A stretch of 64,000 nucleotides of DNA from Campanula takesimana (lineage: Eukaryota > Streptophyta > Magnoliopsida > Asterales > Campanulaceae), in assembly GCA_026119855.1 (NCBI GenBank), contig JAOWBW010001919.1, forward strand, positions 97,310 through 161,309. The letters are read 5' to 3'. Numbering within the stretch: position 1 is the stretch's first letter; each line of letters opens with the position of its first letter. Shown here in pieces: positions 21,455 to 33,163 of this stretch. A model generated the notes under the pieces. That model ran no database searches. It saw only the letters and a list, made by a program, of their open reading frames with translations, and was not told the DNA's origin. A program made the position numbers and the translations under genes.

Positions 21455-22218
21455 GATAAAACAAAGTTAGAGATTCTCTCCAAAAATTCCTCCCTTGCTC
21501 AATTTACAGGATTTTGCCCGAGAATTCCCTCTTTTATGACTCTGTTTTGCCAACAAAATATCCCCTTTTCAACTATAAGAAACCCCTCTTCTTCACCATT
21601 TCAAGGAGGAGAAAAGTTTTTAGAACTCTTTGTTTTCGATCTCTAAGCAGGATTTTCAATCATCTATTGACACTCTTTTTAGCACAAGAAAACTATACAC
21701 AAAAACTCTTAAGGCATTTTATCCAAAGACGCTCTTGAAGTTCTGAAGTCTAGTATTTTTACTTCTCTCTTTTCTCTCTATTTCTCTCATCTCTACCTCT
21801 TTTACCAAAGTGTGCAATCACCCAAACCATTTTGGGACATAACACCAAAGGCCACTTCACTACATTGAAGTTGGCCAAGGAGTTATCTCCCCATATTCAA
21901 TCCTTTTTAACCCTTTAAATCTCATTTTTTAAGTATAAGAAGAACACATTTTTTATCATGTAGATTATGAACAAGCAAGACCAACGTTAGTTGGGCGAAA
22001 TGGGTGTTTCAGTACTTCCCATTTCGTAACCTAACCCCCGAACCTCAATACAAGAATCTCTGGTTTTCGTAATAAAACTTTGGCTAATTATTAGGTTTTT
22101 ATTATGTTCCTCTAAAACATAAGTGGTGACTCTAACCTCTAAAACCAAATAGACATCCTACGATAATTCGCCCGCTCTAGCCTAAAGCGCGTGAGTTGCC
22201 CACCCCGGGGTATCTACA
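21455..22218 (+). repeat. Tat-2 5' LTR
   Basis: The right edge is firm: GGGGTATCTACA at 22218, followed directly by the PBS. The start is approximate because no second LTR is in view. A TATA-like CTATAAG lies near 21573. The LTR end is the inverse of the Tat-3 LTR start (TGTAGATACCC), as expected for related Tat elements. Confidence 0.7.
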
Positions 22219-22240
22219 GTGGCGACTCCACTGGGGAGAT
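22219..22240 (+). promoter_or_regulatory. Primer-binding site of Tat-2
   Basis: GTGGCGACTCCACTGGGGAG starts directly after the LTR end. It is the same type as the Tat-1 site at 16262-16284, differing in the middle (CCACT against CTGCT). Confidence 0.82.
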
Positions 22241-23519
22241 TTAAGGATTAAACTTGCGTTTTGTTCATAATATACATCTTTCTGGGCATTCTGGTCTCTG
22301 ATGGTGAGAAGCGTGCGCATCCGGCCCGCTTGCCCCCTTCTTGCCTCAGGCGTGCGCGTCTCACATCAGTGATCGGAATTGCCCACCTCCTATGTGTTCT
22401 TCCTATTCTTCCTTTTCTGTGCTAATCACTTCTGCAGGGGTTCCAAAATATGTCCATGACCAGGGCAATCCCCTGAGTCCAAAGTGTCTGACAGGTTTAC
22501 CCAGAAGTGGGCGCCTCTCAGTTACTATATGCACAATACGCGCGCTTCCCATTGCACAGGCAAGAGGCGCGCGCTACTGGGCAGTTTTCCATAACATGAA
22601 CAAATTCCCAGAACTGGACAGAATGATGGGGTATGGGCACAGTTGCCTGCATCAGGACTGATTGGGACTCCTTAACTGTTTTTATGTGCTCTTTTATCGG
22701 TCACACGGGTGATTTCGAAAGTTGTAATTACGTGCTTATTTACTTCTCTTTTGTTTAAAATAAATAAATAAATAAAATTGGTCACATTTGTTAGACCCCA
22801 CACTACGTGCACTAAACTCCTATGAATTGCTCACTATCGAGTCGCACAAGTTCATAACCCCAAACCCACCAAGGCCCGTCCTAGAGAGTTTCAAGCTCCA
22901 CCAGACCTTGATTCTCTCGAAGCCGGTAAACCTCAACCCGTGGCGTAGTTCACGACTACATGCCGGGGGTGACCTTTAAGCCTCTCTTTAGCCGAGCACA
23001 AGCCAACACATTCTAGTTAGGGTCTAACACTCCGTGACTAAGTCGGTTTTCATGTGCTGAGATTTCCCTTAAACTAATGTCTTCAAATCATACATGTCGT
23101 TTCCAAGAGAAACAAGTGGTTATTATGGACAAAATAAAATCCATCCCCGCATGTATGCTTTACTACATTAATTTAGTTTAATCCCGTCATGTATAGGATT
23201 CACAAGCGTGGTGGAATCCGATGAGTATATGGGACCGCGAGAAGGTCTATATACTAGTGTTACGATTCCACTATTTTCTTAAAAACCCCAAAAGGGACCC
23301 CATCCCTCCGACTTATGAAAAAAAGAGTCATTTTTCTTTATGTGGTTCGAGTCGTGTGCCCATTATGTGTTAAAGCCTCTTCATGGACCGAAACTGTTAC
23401 TAAAGACTGACAAGGGGCTCTTCTTCAATCTAGGTCCAATTGGTACTTACCGCATCTACCGAGACTCAGCAAACCGGCTAGTTCATGAATTGATCACTCT
23501 GATAACTCCTACAGCATCA
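22241..23519 (+). other. Tat-2 leader, no gene
   Basis: Long untranslated leader between PBS and gag, with GC-rich GCGTGCGC segments around 22310-22570 and a short AAATA repeat near 22758. Frames at 22341-22661 and 22788-22979 show no protein-like features. Confidence 0.65.
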
Positions 23520-24109
23520 ATGGCCGGTCCTCTTGCAAACGACTCCAACTCCAACAACACCATTTCCCTCGAGCAACTCTCTGCTCTGGTCTAAACTCTT
23601 CAAGAGCAAGTCTCCACCCTTAACAAGGAGGCTCAGAAAAAAGACAATTTTTTTTCCAAGCTCACTTAGAAAATCAAAGGGGGGCTCACGAAGCCGAGAT
23701 GGACCAAATGAAAGCCCAACTCCTCAAGCTTTCCAAAGGCAAAGACAAGGATGACTCTGAGGAATCCGAGTGAAGCAAAGGCTTGTTTGAAAGCACGTAT
23801 GTTAGTACCCACAGCAAGAAAATGGGGGAACCTAGCGCAAGAGCAATGATCACAAGATGGTCGACTCAATCATGGAATACATTGACCAACGCTTCAATGG
23901 CTCAACTTGGGAAAAGGCTCCGACACAAGCCTTTATCAGTCATCAATTCTCATGAGCACAATGCTCGCTCTCCCAAACAAGTTAAAAATGCCTGACATCA
24001 GCAAGTTCAAGGGCAACTCTTGCCCTATGGCCTACATTGAAACTTACATATGGGCTATGGTTCCAAAGAAAGTCTCTCCAAAGGTCATGGCAAAATGTTT
24101 CCCTCTTAC
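23520..24109 (+). pseudogene. Tat-2 gag, 5' part, broken
   Basis: ATG at 23520 starts MAGPLANDSNSNN, followed by SLEQLSALV and a TAA stop at 23592. The same frame continues with a coiled-coil segment (TLQEQVSTLNKEAQKKDN). A T-run shift near 23650 leads to further coiled coil rich in Glu and Lys. After more shifts, LPNKLKMPDISKFKGNSCP at about 23964-24020 matches the start of the Ty3/gypsy gag domain (the K-MP-I-K-x-G block), followed by AYIETYIWAM and AKCFPLT. Copia-3 begins exactly after this point at 24110. The gene is dead on at least three counts and has no capsid C-terminal half. Confidence 0.75.
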
Positions 24110-25758
24110 TGTTGGTCCCAAAGACACAACAAGGTTATGAAAAGAGGCTAGGGGGGGGTGAATAGTCTATATAAAATTTCAACCATTTTCAAAATTCAAC
24201 CTTATGCTTACTCAATGAATTTTGCGGTCACTTAAGAACCACTAGTTCAATAGTAATATGCACAGCGGAAGTTTTCGATATAAATAAGTTAGAGTTTTTT
24301 TTTTATTGAAACAGTGCGGTAGGTTGAGTTGCGGTAGGTAGAGTACGGCAACTTAGGAGTGCGGTAGGTAGAAAGGTGATTTGGTGCGGTAGGTTGAGAG
24401 ATTGAAAGATAATGTCTTGGATGTTTTGGCAAATGATAAGTTAGTCAGATTTTAGCCTAGGCAATATGATAAACATACAAACACAACTCAAATAATTTTA
24501 ATATCTGAAAAGATCAAACACTAAACGACAAACAATATTAATATGAACAGTGAAGAACAATAAGAACAATTGCTGAAAGTAAATTTGCAGAAATGTAAAG
24601 AGCAGTAAGTAAATGACACAAGAATTTGGAAAGGTTCGATCTGTTAAAAGATCTACGTCCTTTACCAAGATGGCCAGTCTTGGATTTTGAATGAGGTTTA
24701 TATTGATTCTTCCTTGAGTACAAATTACAGAGATGAAGCTTTGAATCAACAACCTATTTTCTATGAAAATCAAATCCTAGACTTAGATCAGTGTATCCCT
24801 AATGATGCAATCTATGTGACTGATCATTTGGGTGTGTGTGTGTAAGAATCAAAAGCTCTTTGAAATCTATATAATTTAGAGCCTATTGAATCTTATGTGT
24901 TATAAGGCTTGAGATTTGAAGATGAAGGTTTTAGAGTTGTTGAAGACTTGAAGGTTGTGCCTGAAGATTCGAAGGATTCTGGAAATCTTGAATATGATCT
25001 TCAATCACCAAGTATTTCAACATAAATTTCTCTCTTGGAATCTCAGCAAAGTTCAATGAAGAACTCAAGGACTCTTTATAGCCTTGAATGGAGAGGTAGC
25101 TGTTTGAAATCTTGAGGAGCAAGTTTGGAGGACAATGAGCTGTTGAATTCTAATTGGAACTCAGTCTGAGTTGTCCTTTTGTTGCAGAGTAGTGGTGGTC
25201 CAATTGTACCATCAATCCGTTAGATGACAGTTGTATTCAATTTTGAATTTTGAATCTTGTAACGTTATAAACTAACCACGGTTTTGGACACTAGTATGAC
25301 CATGGTTAAGTTTTAACCAAACTTGAGTTGAGTCTTCAGTCTTCGGTCTTCATAACGAAGCTAAGTGACTTGCGGTCACTTCAAGTGCGGCAACTTGAAT
25401 GTGATTGTGGCAACTTAAGATTGTGGTAGCTTGAGATGATTGCATCAATTTGAGATTGTAGCAACTTGAGACTTGCAGCAACTTGTGACTTGCTGCAACT
25501 TGTGACTTGCTGCAACTTGTGACTTGCTGCAACTTGTGACTGCTCAAAGTGTGGTCACTTGTGAGGTAGGTTGCCTTAGATAATTTTCTTCAAAATTTGA
25601 GGAGGCAATCTTCACAAGCCTAAACAATCTAAAAATGGACTTAACTAAATGAAGTATAAAACTTCTTACAATATATCCTAAAGTCCACAAATATAAAATT
25701 AGGTCATGTGATCAATCAAATTAAGTAATAGGAGTGTTTATAATAATCATACCCAACA
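24110..25758 (-). repeat. Copia-3 3' LTR
   Basis: 1649 bp, plus-strand edges TGTTGGTCCC (24110) and ATACCCAACA (25758). Near the inner U5 end is the GGCTAGGGGGGGGTGAATAG box, which matches the inverse of CTATTTACCCACCCCCCCCT in the Copia-2 LTR (33030). A minus-strand TATA box (CTATAAAG, 25074-25081) is present. Two clusters of the GTGCGGTNACTTG motif lie at 24313-24402 and 25366-25573. Confidence 0.88.
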
Positions 25759-25775
25759 ATATCCCCTTATTTGAT
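25759..25775 (-). promoter_or_regulatory. Polypurine tract of Copia-3
   Basis: On the minus strand AAATAAGGGGATAT abuts the LTR start TGTTGGGTAT, as expected for the plus-strand primer. Confidence 0.75.
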
Positions 25776-26158
25776 TGAGACCATTACCTACTATAACAAG
25801 GGCTAATTCATTGTACTTGGTAAAACATGTTTCAAATGAATAAAATTTTATTAAGTTCATGTCCCAAGTCAATGCACACGCTAAGCCATGTCATAGATTT
25901 CTATCATCCTATAAAAAGAAAACAAAAGTACTAATCCTAGCAAGATAGAAATATCATTTGAAGAATTTCAAGAGAAACAATCAAAGTGAGGAGGAAATGC
26001 ATCAAACACAGACAATCAAAAAATACTCCATAAAGATAAACATTCACGTATTAGGAGTACAGAACAAAATAGAGCATTGTCAAATAACTTACAGACCAAA
26101 TAAAACCAACGTAATTAAAATTGTTTTTGAGACACCCCATCATAATAAAACATAAACA

Positions 26159-29100
26159 TCAATAACAAAGTGCGGTCACTTCACGCATGGTAAATTTAGA
26201 TCTGATCCACTTGAATGACATCATCTGAAAATCTTGAGAAGAATGGAAAGCGGTAGGCAGGAGCAGGTAGTCCAGGAATAATGATAGGAACATTGATTCC
26301 ATCTTCTTTGTCGTCATCCTCTTCTCCTTGAGTCTGAGAGCTTCCATGTCCTTGGTGTTTCCATGATTCAGCCTGTTCAAATTAGTGTTAACCCTGTTTG
26401 ACAAGGGATCAATTTTGGTAGATTAACTCTCAATTCGATTATTGGCAATCTCAATTATGTTGGTTTGCACTTGTATTGCGACAGTAATGGCCTAAATCTT
26501 GGGCACGAACATTTCAGCAATACTATCAATCCTACATTCCTGTTAATAGACAAGAATTCTTTTAAAGAAGTCTTGAGTGTGCCTAGCACTGTGCTTAGCT
26601 CATCATTGAGTTCCTGCTTATCAGCACACATGGCCTTGGATAGCTCTTTGCTAGCTTCCTCTATACCTTTTAATACATATCTGTTTAAGGCATCGTTTGA
26701 ATTCTGAGTGCCTCTTTCAAGTAGTCAGAAGAGATGGTATTCTGAGAATCAGAAGGTGCGGCAGAGGATGGTGAAGCAGATGTTATCAGTGTGGCATAAC
26801 TGGAGCTTGTTAAAACAAAAAGAGTGTCATGAATTGTCTTTGTGATGTACTCACTCTCTCCCTTAATGGTATCAATCAACTGGGAGGGAAGTGAAGTGAT
26901 CTGGTGCTGGAGAGAGGCTTGAGTAGTCTTAATTTCAGTGACTTTATATTGGAGAGCAATCAAGTTTGAAGTGAGGAGAGAGACTTAAGAATTTGTTTCT
27001 TGCTGATGTTGGACTAGCAGCTGCACTGCGGCAAGTAGGTTTGTGGTTGACTGAGTTTGATCAGCTGGAAAAATGGGAGGAGGATTAGGTGACCGTATGG
27101 TAGAGGCACAGTAAGGTGACTTAGGAAAATTTTCAATTGCTTCAGTGCGGTCGCCTTCAAGAGTTTGGTCCTTCTCAGCAGCAATTTCCTTATCAGGGAT
27201 CTCAACATCAATATCAACAGACTTTTCTGGAGCATTGGTTTCAAAAGTAGGACTATCAGCAGCATCATCTTTATCAGATTCATCAGGAGAAACATCATCA
27301 TGCTCACTAGAATCTTGAATATCTTCTGCAAACACTTCGTCAGTAGCTTCAGAGCTACTTTCAACTTGCTCTTCAGAACTACTCTCATCCACAAGAGTCA
27401 GTTCTTTAGTTTTTGAAGCGGCAGGAAGAGTTTTGGATTTTGGCTTTGCGGCAACCTTAGGGATAACAACTTCAACCTCTACTGGAGGTGAGCCAGCAGG
27501 AGAAAGAGTGGGGGAAGGAACAAGTACTTGAGGCTTAGTTACCTTAGCCTTTTTTAGAGTGGCAGTCTTGACCGGGCTAAGAGAGTGAGGTCTCTTCTTT
27601 TGATGCTCCCCCTCAGAAGTTGCCGTTGTAGAGGGTTTTGTTTTAGAGAGATTGGTTTGGATGATTGAGAAGGTACGACAGGTTTGGATGGCTTTAGAGG
27701 AGCTGAGAGCTTGGTAGGTTTTGGAACTTGAGGGACTGCGCAGCCTTACTTGGCTTCGTAGAGATAGAAGGCGGGAGTTTTTGGTTTTGTAGAAGCAGAA
27801 GTTGATTTTTCAAGAGAAGCGTAAGGTTCTCTTATTGTTATACCCGCCTTGGGGTTGGACTTACTTGACGTGTAGATGCGGTCGAATGAGAAGCGGTTGG
27901 CTTTTTTTCCTTTAACTGTGTGCGGCAACAACAGATGGTTGATCGTCATCCTTACCAGAATCTCCTTGGTTGTCATTTTCTTCATTATCATCACTGTCCT
28001 CATCATCATAATTTGTGGCAAGTGCTTGTTTAGTGAACTTTGGTGGTTCATAAGTTTCAACATGATCGGCAGCACGATATTTTTGATAGAGTTCATCTCC
28101 AAACCTATTGCGAAAGTTGGCCTTCATGTTGCCACGAGTGAAGATTTTGGTCTTGGCGATAGGAACAACCAAATCAGATTTCATTTTCAAGTATTCAGAC
28201 CTGATTTCCTTGATGTGAGCCATGAGGTAAGTAATGAACCTAGTGTTGGTTCTATACTTTGGCTTTCCCTCTTCCCTCGCATCTTGATAGGCACGTACAT
28301 TCTCAATAATGAGTTGTAGATGATCTGACCCCAATACATCTTTCTACCAAAATAAATAGCAGCAGACATCTCCACTGAGAATGCTTTAGATTAGCCTTGT
28401 TGCCAGTCTTGCAACACAGAGTCTGGCAAAACCAAGTGATAAATGTGATACATAACTTCATTGAACTCTTTTCGAGGGAATTTGGTTATGTTGGTTGTGT
28501 TCACCAATCGAAGAGCTAAGGCATTCAAGTCTCTCGAATTAAGCTTGATAGGATAAGCTTTGCCTTCTTCCACCTCCAGCTCTAGAATATTGACTATATC
28601 ATCTCTATCAATGGTCATGATCTCCCCACTCACTTTAGCGCGCAGGTACTTGTTTGTAACTCTATCATCAAGAACTTCAGTCTTTTCTTTGGCAGTGTCA
28701 AAGAATTGATCCACGAAAGCTGGAACATGATATTCTTTATCAATGGTGAAGAGTGAGAGAATTCCAGAGGCTTCAAAGCGTTTGATCAGGTTGCTGCCAA
28801 TTGCATCTCCTTTGAGAGAATCAAGGTTGATACCTAGGTCAAGGACGAAATTGTTTAAGTCCTGAAAGAAAACAAGTAAATAGTTTAGTGGATAGGTGGG
28901 AGTGCGGTCACTTAACAAGTGCGGTAAGTTGAAGCACGGTCAAGTGAGGGAACGGCAAGATATGATTTTCGGTCAGTTGCCTTAGAAAGAATTCGAATAA
29001 GGACAAACACTTAGCGCCACAAATACAAATGGATCAAAAGGTACAAACAACAGATCAAAAGTTTGGTCTAAGAATTTTGGATCAAAAAGGTAGTTTAGCC

Positions 29101-29617
29101 AAGAACACGAACAACATCGTCAAGAACACAAAGAACACCATGAAGGTTCATAAACCCAGATTTACCAGAAAACACCTAAAAATGAGAAGAAATCATATTT
29201 CTAACATCTAGGAACCCGATTAAGCACGAAATCCATATCAAAATCAAGAATAATACAACATTAAGCCAAGAAAACGAAAGGGGAAAAGGGAGAAAAATTT
29301 AATTTAACCATAAACCCATTTGGGTTAATAAAATCCAAAAATCAAGATATAACAAGAATGAAATCATGAACTAGAATCAATGTGAACATTAATATACGCA
29401 AATCTCAAGATTATAACATCATATATCCAACGAAATCAAGAGAATCAACCCAGAATATGAAATGGTTTTTGAAACCCGCCATGAACACAAAAAACAGAGA
29501 ATCGAAATGCTATAAAATAAGGAGTTAAGGTTCAGAAATTCATACCATTCTTGAGAGAATCGGAAGTTGTTGCTTCTTAGGAAGAGATTGAGATGATTTT
29601 GAAGTTGGGGCAGTCAT
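26159..29617 (-). pseudogene. Env-position extra gene of Copia-3, two exons, broken
   Basis: The gene lies between RNase H and the 3' LTR on the same strand, the place of the env-like ORF of Sireviruses. A likely exon 1 (29617-29546) encodes 24 residues starting MTAPTSKSSQ. An intron of 684 nt (29545-28862, GT...AG) follows, and exon 2 opens in phase at GAC (28861). Exon 2 runs 156 residues to a TAA at 28391 and continues in the same frame, then shifts near 28300. The order seen is a folded N-terminal part with an LPDSVLQDWQQG block, a basic YFGRKMYWGQIIYNSLL block, an acidic tract (DDEDSDDNEEND), a Lys/Pro/Ser-rich part, a second acidic tract (near 27370-27190) and a coiled-coil-like C-terminal part (about 26963-26690). 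The N-terminal part recalls plant proteins annotated as envelope-like or putative plant transposon protein. No signal peptide or convincing membrane segment was noticed. Function is unknown. Confidence 0.65.
28862..29545 (-). other. Predicted intron in the env-position gene
   Basis: On the minus strand the donor is ATG/GTATGAATT (first intron base 29545) and the acceptor TTTTCTTTCAG/GAC (last intron base 28862). The acceptor has a good pyrimidine tract. Both exons are phase 0, and joining them keeps the frame. The intron is AT-rich and full of stops in the coding frame; it holds several GTGCGGTNACTT motifs (28900-28990). It is a prediction from sequence only. Confidence 0.6.
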
Positions 29618-29800
29618 TTAAATGGATAAAATGAGAGAGAAAAAAAATGAAATAGGAAGAGGTTATAGAGAGAAAAAGTAGAGAGAAGTTAGAGAGAAAT
29701 CAAAGTAAGAGTTGCAGTTGCAGAGTGATGGAGAGAAGATGGTGGAGGCGCATAAAAGCTGAGAGAGATGTCAGAATTTGAAGTGGTAGAACATCAACTC
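29618..29800 (-). promoter_or_regulatory. Possible leader or promoter of the env-position gene
   Basis: On the minus strand, pyrimidine-rich CTCTCT-type sequence runs up to the ATG at 29617, as in many plant 5' untranslated regions. A TATA-like CTCTATAACC lies near 29660-29670. Whether this is a promoter or the leader of a spliced subgenomic RNA cannot be told. Confidence 0.35.
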
Positions 29801-30358
29801 TGCACTGTCCAGAATTAAATGCAAAGAGTCCTTTTGTCTTATCAAGGTAACCAATGACGGCGGACAATGATTTTGGGGGATAAAATTAAATACAAAATTA
29901 AATGCTTCCAAATGATTTGAAATAAATGAGAAGCGAGGGAAAATTAGAAATTACCTAAATACCCTTGAAGAAGACTTGGTCAAGTATTCTAAATATCTAT
30001 AAGTTAGAAAGATTTACCTGGAGTCCTTTGGATGCGGCAAGTTATGATCGACCGCGACTGGTGCGGTCGCTTGAGGTCATACCTTGGTTTATTACTTCTT
30101 CAAAGTAGTGAACACATATCATCATTTTCCAACTTGATAGGTTTCTTCAAAACCTTGAATTAAATTGCCATCATGCGGTAACTTGTGTTTATGCGGTAAC
30201 TTTGGTGGATGCGGTCAGTTGGGTTGTGGTCACTTGTGGATCAATGTGACCGTAACTTTTGCTGACCGTGAGTTGATCGACCGCTTGAATACCTACTAGA
30301 TATTGAACTAATAGCAAAAACCAACATTAGTACATAAAAAACATATGGAAAAGTTGAC
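29801..30358. other. Spacer between RNase H and env-position gene
   Basis: Non-coding. It contains at least eight copies of the GTGCGGTNACTTG motif or its inverse (30030-30075 and 30172-30285). No other feature is seen. Confidence 0.6.
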
Positions 30359-31680
30359 TTAGAGTTCGAGCATACCCATTTCTCCTCTGAGATACCTAAA
30401 TCTCTTGGAATCAAGAGCCTTGGTGAGAATATCTGCAATTTGATTGTCAGTACTTACATACTCTAGATGGATATTCCGTTTTTCCACATGATCCTTGAGA
30501 AAATGGTATTTGATATCAATGTGTTTGGTCTTGGAATGCATGAAAGGGTTGTTGGAGACAGCAATGGTAGATGTATTGTCACAATAGATTGGACAATTTT
30601 CTTCTTGATTCCGTAGTCGACCAATTGTTGCTTCATCCACAGCATTTGGCAGCAGCAGCTTCCAGCAACTATATATTCAGCTTCTGTGGTAGATACAGAG
30701 ATTGAGGCTTGTTTCTTGCTTGCCCATGAAACTAGTCGATTTCCAAGAAAATGACATGTTCCACTTGTGCTTTTCCTGTCAATGGTACATGCTGCATAGT
30801 CTGCATCTGAGTAACCTATAAGATCAAAATTCGAATCTTTAGAGTACCAAAGTCCAAGGTTAATAGTCCCAGATAGATATTGAATAATACGTTTTACAGG
30901 AGTAAGATGTGCTTCTCTAGGATCAGCTTGATAACGAGCACAAACACAAACACTAAACATGATATCTGTCCTACTAGCAGTTAAGTATAGAAGAGAGCCA
31001 ATCATACATATATACAAAGTTTGATCAACCTTCTTACCTTTCAAGTCTTTATCAAGCTTATTACCAGTATCCATAGGAGTGTTGTATGCCTTCGCATTTT
31101 CAACTCTAAATTTCTTGATGAGATCTCTTGTGTACGTTGCTTGATTGAAGAAGATGCCTTCAGCACATTGTTTGATTTGAAGTCCAAGGAAGAATGTCAA
31201 TTCTCCCATCATACTCATCTCAAATTTGCTTTTCATGATTTTCTCAAATCGCTTGCACAACAATTCATTAGTAGAACAAAAAATAATATCATCTAAATAT
31301 ATTTGAACAAGTAAAGTATGATCAAGATATTTAGCAATGAATAGAGTTGTGTCAATCTTACCACGCTTGAAACCTTTATCTAGGAGAAATTTAGATAGAG
31401 TATCATACCATGCTCGTGGAGCTTGTTGAGTCCATACAAAGCTTTACGGAGTTTGTAGACGTGATCTGGAAATTTGTGATCTTCAAATCCGGGTGGTTGA
31501 GCAACAAAGACTGTTTCTTGAAGTTCACCGTTGATAAATGCACTCTTCACATCCATTTGATATAGCTTGAATCTTTTGTAAGAGGCATAAGCTAAGAATA
31601 TTCTTATAGCTTCAAGTCTTGCACGGGAGCAAAAGTTTCATCATAATTAATGCCTTTTTCTGTCTATAGCCTTCTGCAAC
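30359..31680 (-). pseudogene. Copia-3 reverse transcriptase and RNase H, broken
   Basis: On the minus strand the sequence starts inside reverse transcriptase at a VA-GYRQ block (31680). It runs through QMDVKSAF, a PPGFE block and the catalytic YLDDIIF (the usual copia form is YVDD) to FEMSMMGELTFFLGLQIKQ. It continues with the connection and RNase H: YLTASRTDIMFSVCVCARYQ, GYSDADYAACTIDRKSTSG, STTEAEY and a final EYVSTDNQIADILTKALD. The long open part is 30463-31263, with the RNase H end in another frame (30359-30640). At least three single-base shifts are present, one near 31430 and one near 31640. The catalytic Asp residues of RNase H (GYSDAD) are intact, in contrast to Copia-2. Confidence 0.88.
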
Positions 31681-33090
31681 TGTTGGGTATACTTATTACT
31701 TAACCCTCCTAATTATGTTAGAATTGATTGATACCATCACCTAAGTTTATTTTAAGGACTTTAGGACCCTATGTAAGAAGTTTTATAACTTTAATTTTTA
31801 GCTAAGTCCTTCTTATAGACTAGGCTTAGTGGTTAGGGATTTTACTTTGAATTTGTAGTCTCACTTGCAAATAACTAAGTATGATGCGCATGACCTTCAT
31901 GCGCAGCACCCATCTGCGCACTCAATGTGCATGGTCTCCATGCGCGCGCAGATTTGCCTTAGTCAATTCTCTCATTTCCTAATCTCATATTCTCCAAGCT
32001 TGGAAAGCGTGAAGTCAAGGTACACTTTTTGGAATGATCCAAAGTGCTGATGTGTACATATGATAAATCAAGCACACTCAGCATACACGTAGATAGAGAC
32101 GTGCCTCATGTTTGAAATTCAAAAAGAAGACAGCTGTTACTCTTCTAGAAGAAGTCTGAAGTTTGTCCACTTGCTCTGTCTCCAACGGTTATAAAGGACA
32201 CCTGCGCACAAATCACATTGTGCCAGCACATCATCCTTGCTCAGAGCTCCAACGGCTAGTTTTTGAAGATCCACTATAAATAGCCCTGCTCTTCCTCATT
32301 TCCAAGCTGCTTGTGTTTTGCTCTCTGAAAGAAACTTTGAACATTTGAAGATTGCTTGCTCATTTCCAGAATTCTCAAGAACAGCCTTTATACCTTCATA
32401 CTTTACCAAGCCCAGATCATAAAGCCTTCTAACACCAGAATCTTGTGCTCTCCATCTTTTAGATTTAAAGAGCCCAGATTTTTGACACACGCACACACTT
32501 CTTGAAGTTCCGATCTCATCAATCATACTTCTAGAGATACACTGGTTATTTTCTAGGATTTGTTCTGTCATAGATTATCGATCTTTGAGTTAGTTTTGTT
32601 CTCTATCGTTGTAACTTGTAACACTATCTCATAATAAGATCTCCATTAGAAATCCAAGACTAACCATCTTGGTAGAGGACGTAGATCTTTTCCCGATCGA
32701 ACCTCTCCAAATAGCTTGTCTATTTATTGTGCTTTTCATTCTACATTTAAGCTTTTCTGATATATTTCTTTCTTTGATCTTTGTAGATTTCCTTGCACTG
32801 TTTGCATTGTGTTTGTGCTTTATGCCTTAGTTTCATTTTACGCCACTCTTTAAACTAAAACTTAGTCCATGCGTATTTACACTTCTGTGCATAGACCTGC
32901 ACATAAGTGATTGCTTTAAATTTTCCGCTGTGCATTTCACACTCTTGTTGCGCGCTATACATAGCCAAATTAAGAGTTATGTGCATTTGCCATTGATTTG
33001 CAAAAGGGTTTGAAAAGAATTTTAAAACGCTATTTACCCACCCCCCCCTCTAGCATTTTGCATACCCTGGTTGCCCCTTTGGGACCAACA
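31681..33090 (+). repeat. Copia-2 5' LTR
   Basis: 1410 bp from TGTTGGGTATACTT to GGGACCAACA, followed by AG and the PBS. A strong TATA box (CACTATAAATAGCC) lies at 32275-32282. The U5 end carries CTATTTACCCACCCCCCCCT, shared with Copia-3. The LTR interrupts the Copia-3 reverse transcriptase; the expected duplicate of GCAAC (31676-31680) would lie after the missing 3' LTR. Confidence 0.92.
32275..32282 (+). promoter_or_regulatory. TATA box of Copia-2 LTR
   Basis: TATAAATA in the context CCACTATAAATAGCCC, about 600 bp into the LTR, consistent with a U3/R boundary shortly downstream. Confidence 0.75.
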
Positions 33091-33092
33091 AG

Positions 33093-33104
33093 TGGTATCA
33101 GAGC
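33093..33104 (+). promoter_or_regulatory. Primer-binding site of Copia-2 (initiator-Met type)
   Basis: TGGTATCAGAGC, two bases after the LTR end. It is complementary to the 3' end of plant initiator methionine tRNA, the usual primer of Ty1/copia elements. Confidence 0.93.
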
Positions 33105-33163
33105 AAACACCGATATAAAACGTTTTTGTTTTTCAAGCTTAACAGCTTGGGTGCCGATTCGAT

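Larger units (their letters stand above)
21455..24109 (+). mobile_element. Tat-2: 5' part of a Tat/Ogre-type element
   Basis: LTR, PBS, a 1.3 kb leader and the beginning of gag in the plus direction. It is interrupted at 24110 by Copia-3. The remainder is not in the window: it lies either beyond the right edge of the nest or is lost. Confidence 0.8.
24110..31680 (-). mobile_element. Copia-3: 3' part of a Sirevirus-like element with an env-position gene
   Basis: Read on the minus strand: reverse transcriptase (from 31680), RNase H (to 30359), a spacer, an extra gene in the env position (29617 to about 26160), polypurine tract and 3' LTR (24110-25758). The LTR ends TGTTGGGTAT and GGGACCAACA match those of Copia-2. 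The 5' part of the element (gag, protease, integrase, 5' LTR) is missing because Copia-2 inserted at 31681; it would lie on the far side of the nest. Copia-3 itself inserted into the gag of Tat-2. An ORF after pol is characteristic of several Sirevirus families. Confidence 0.85.
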
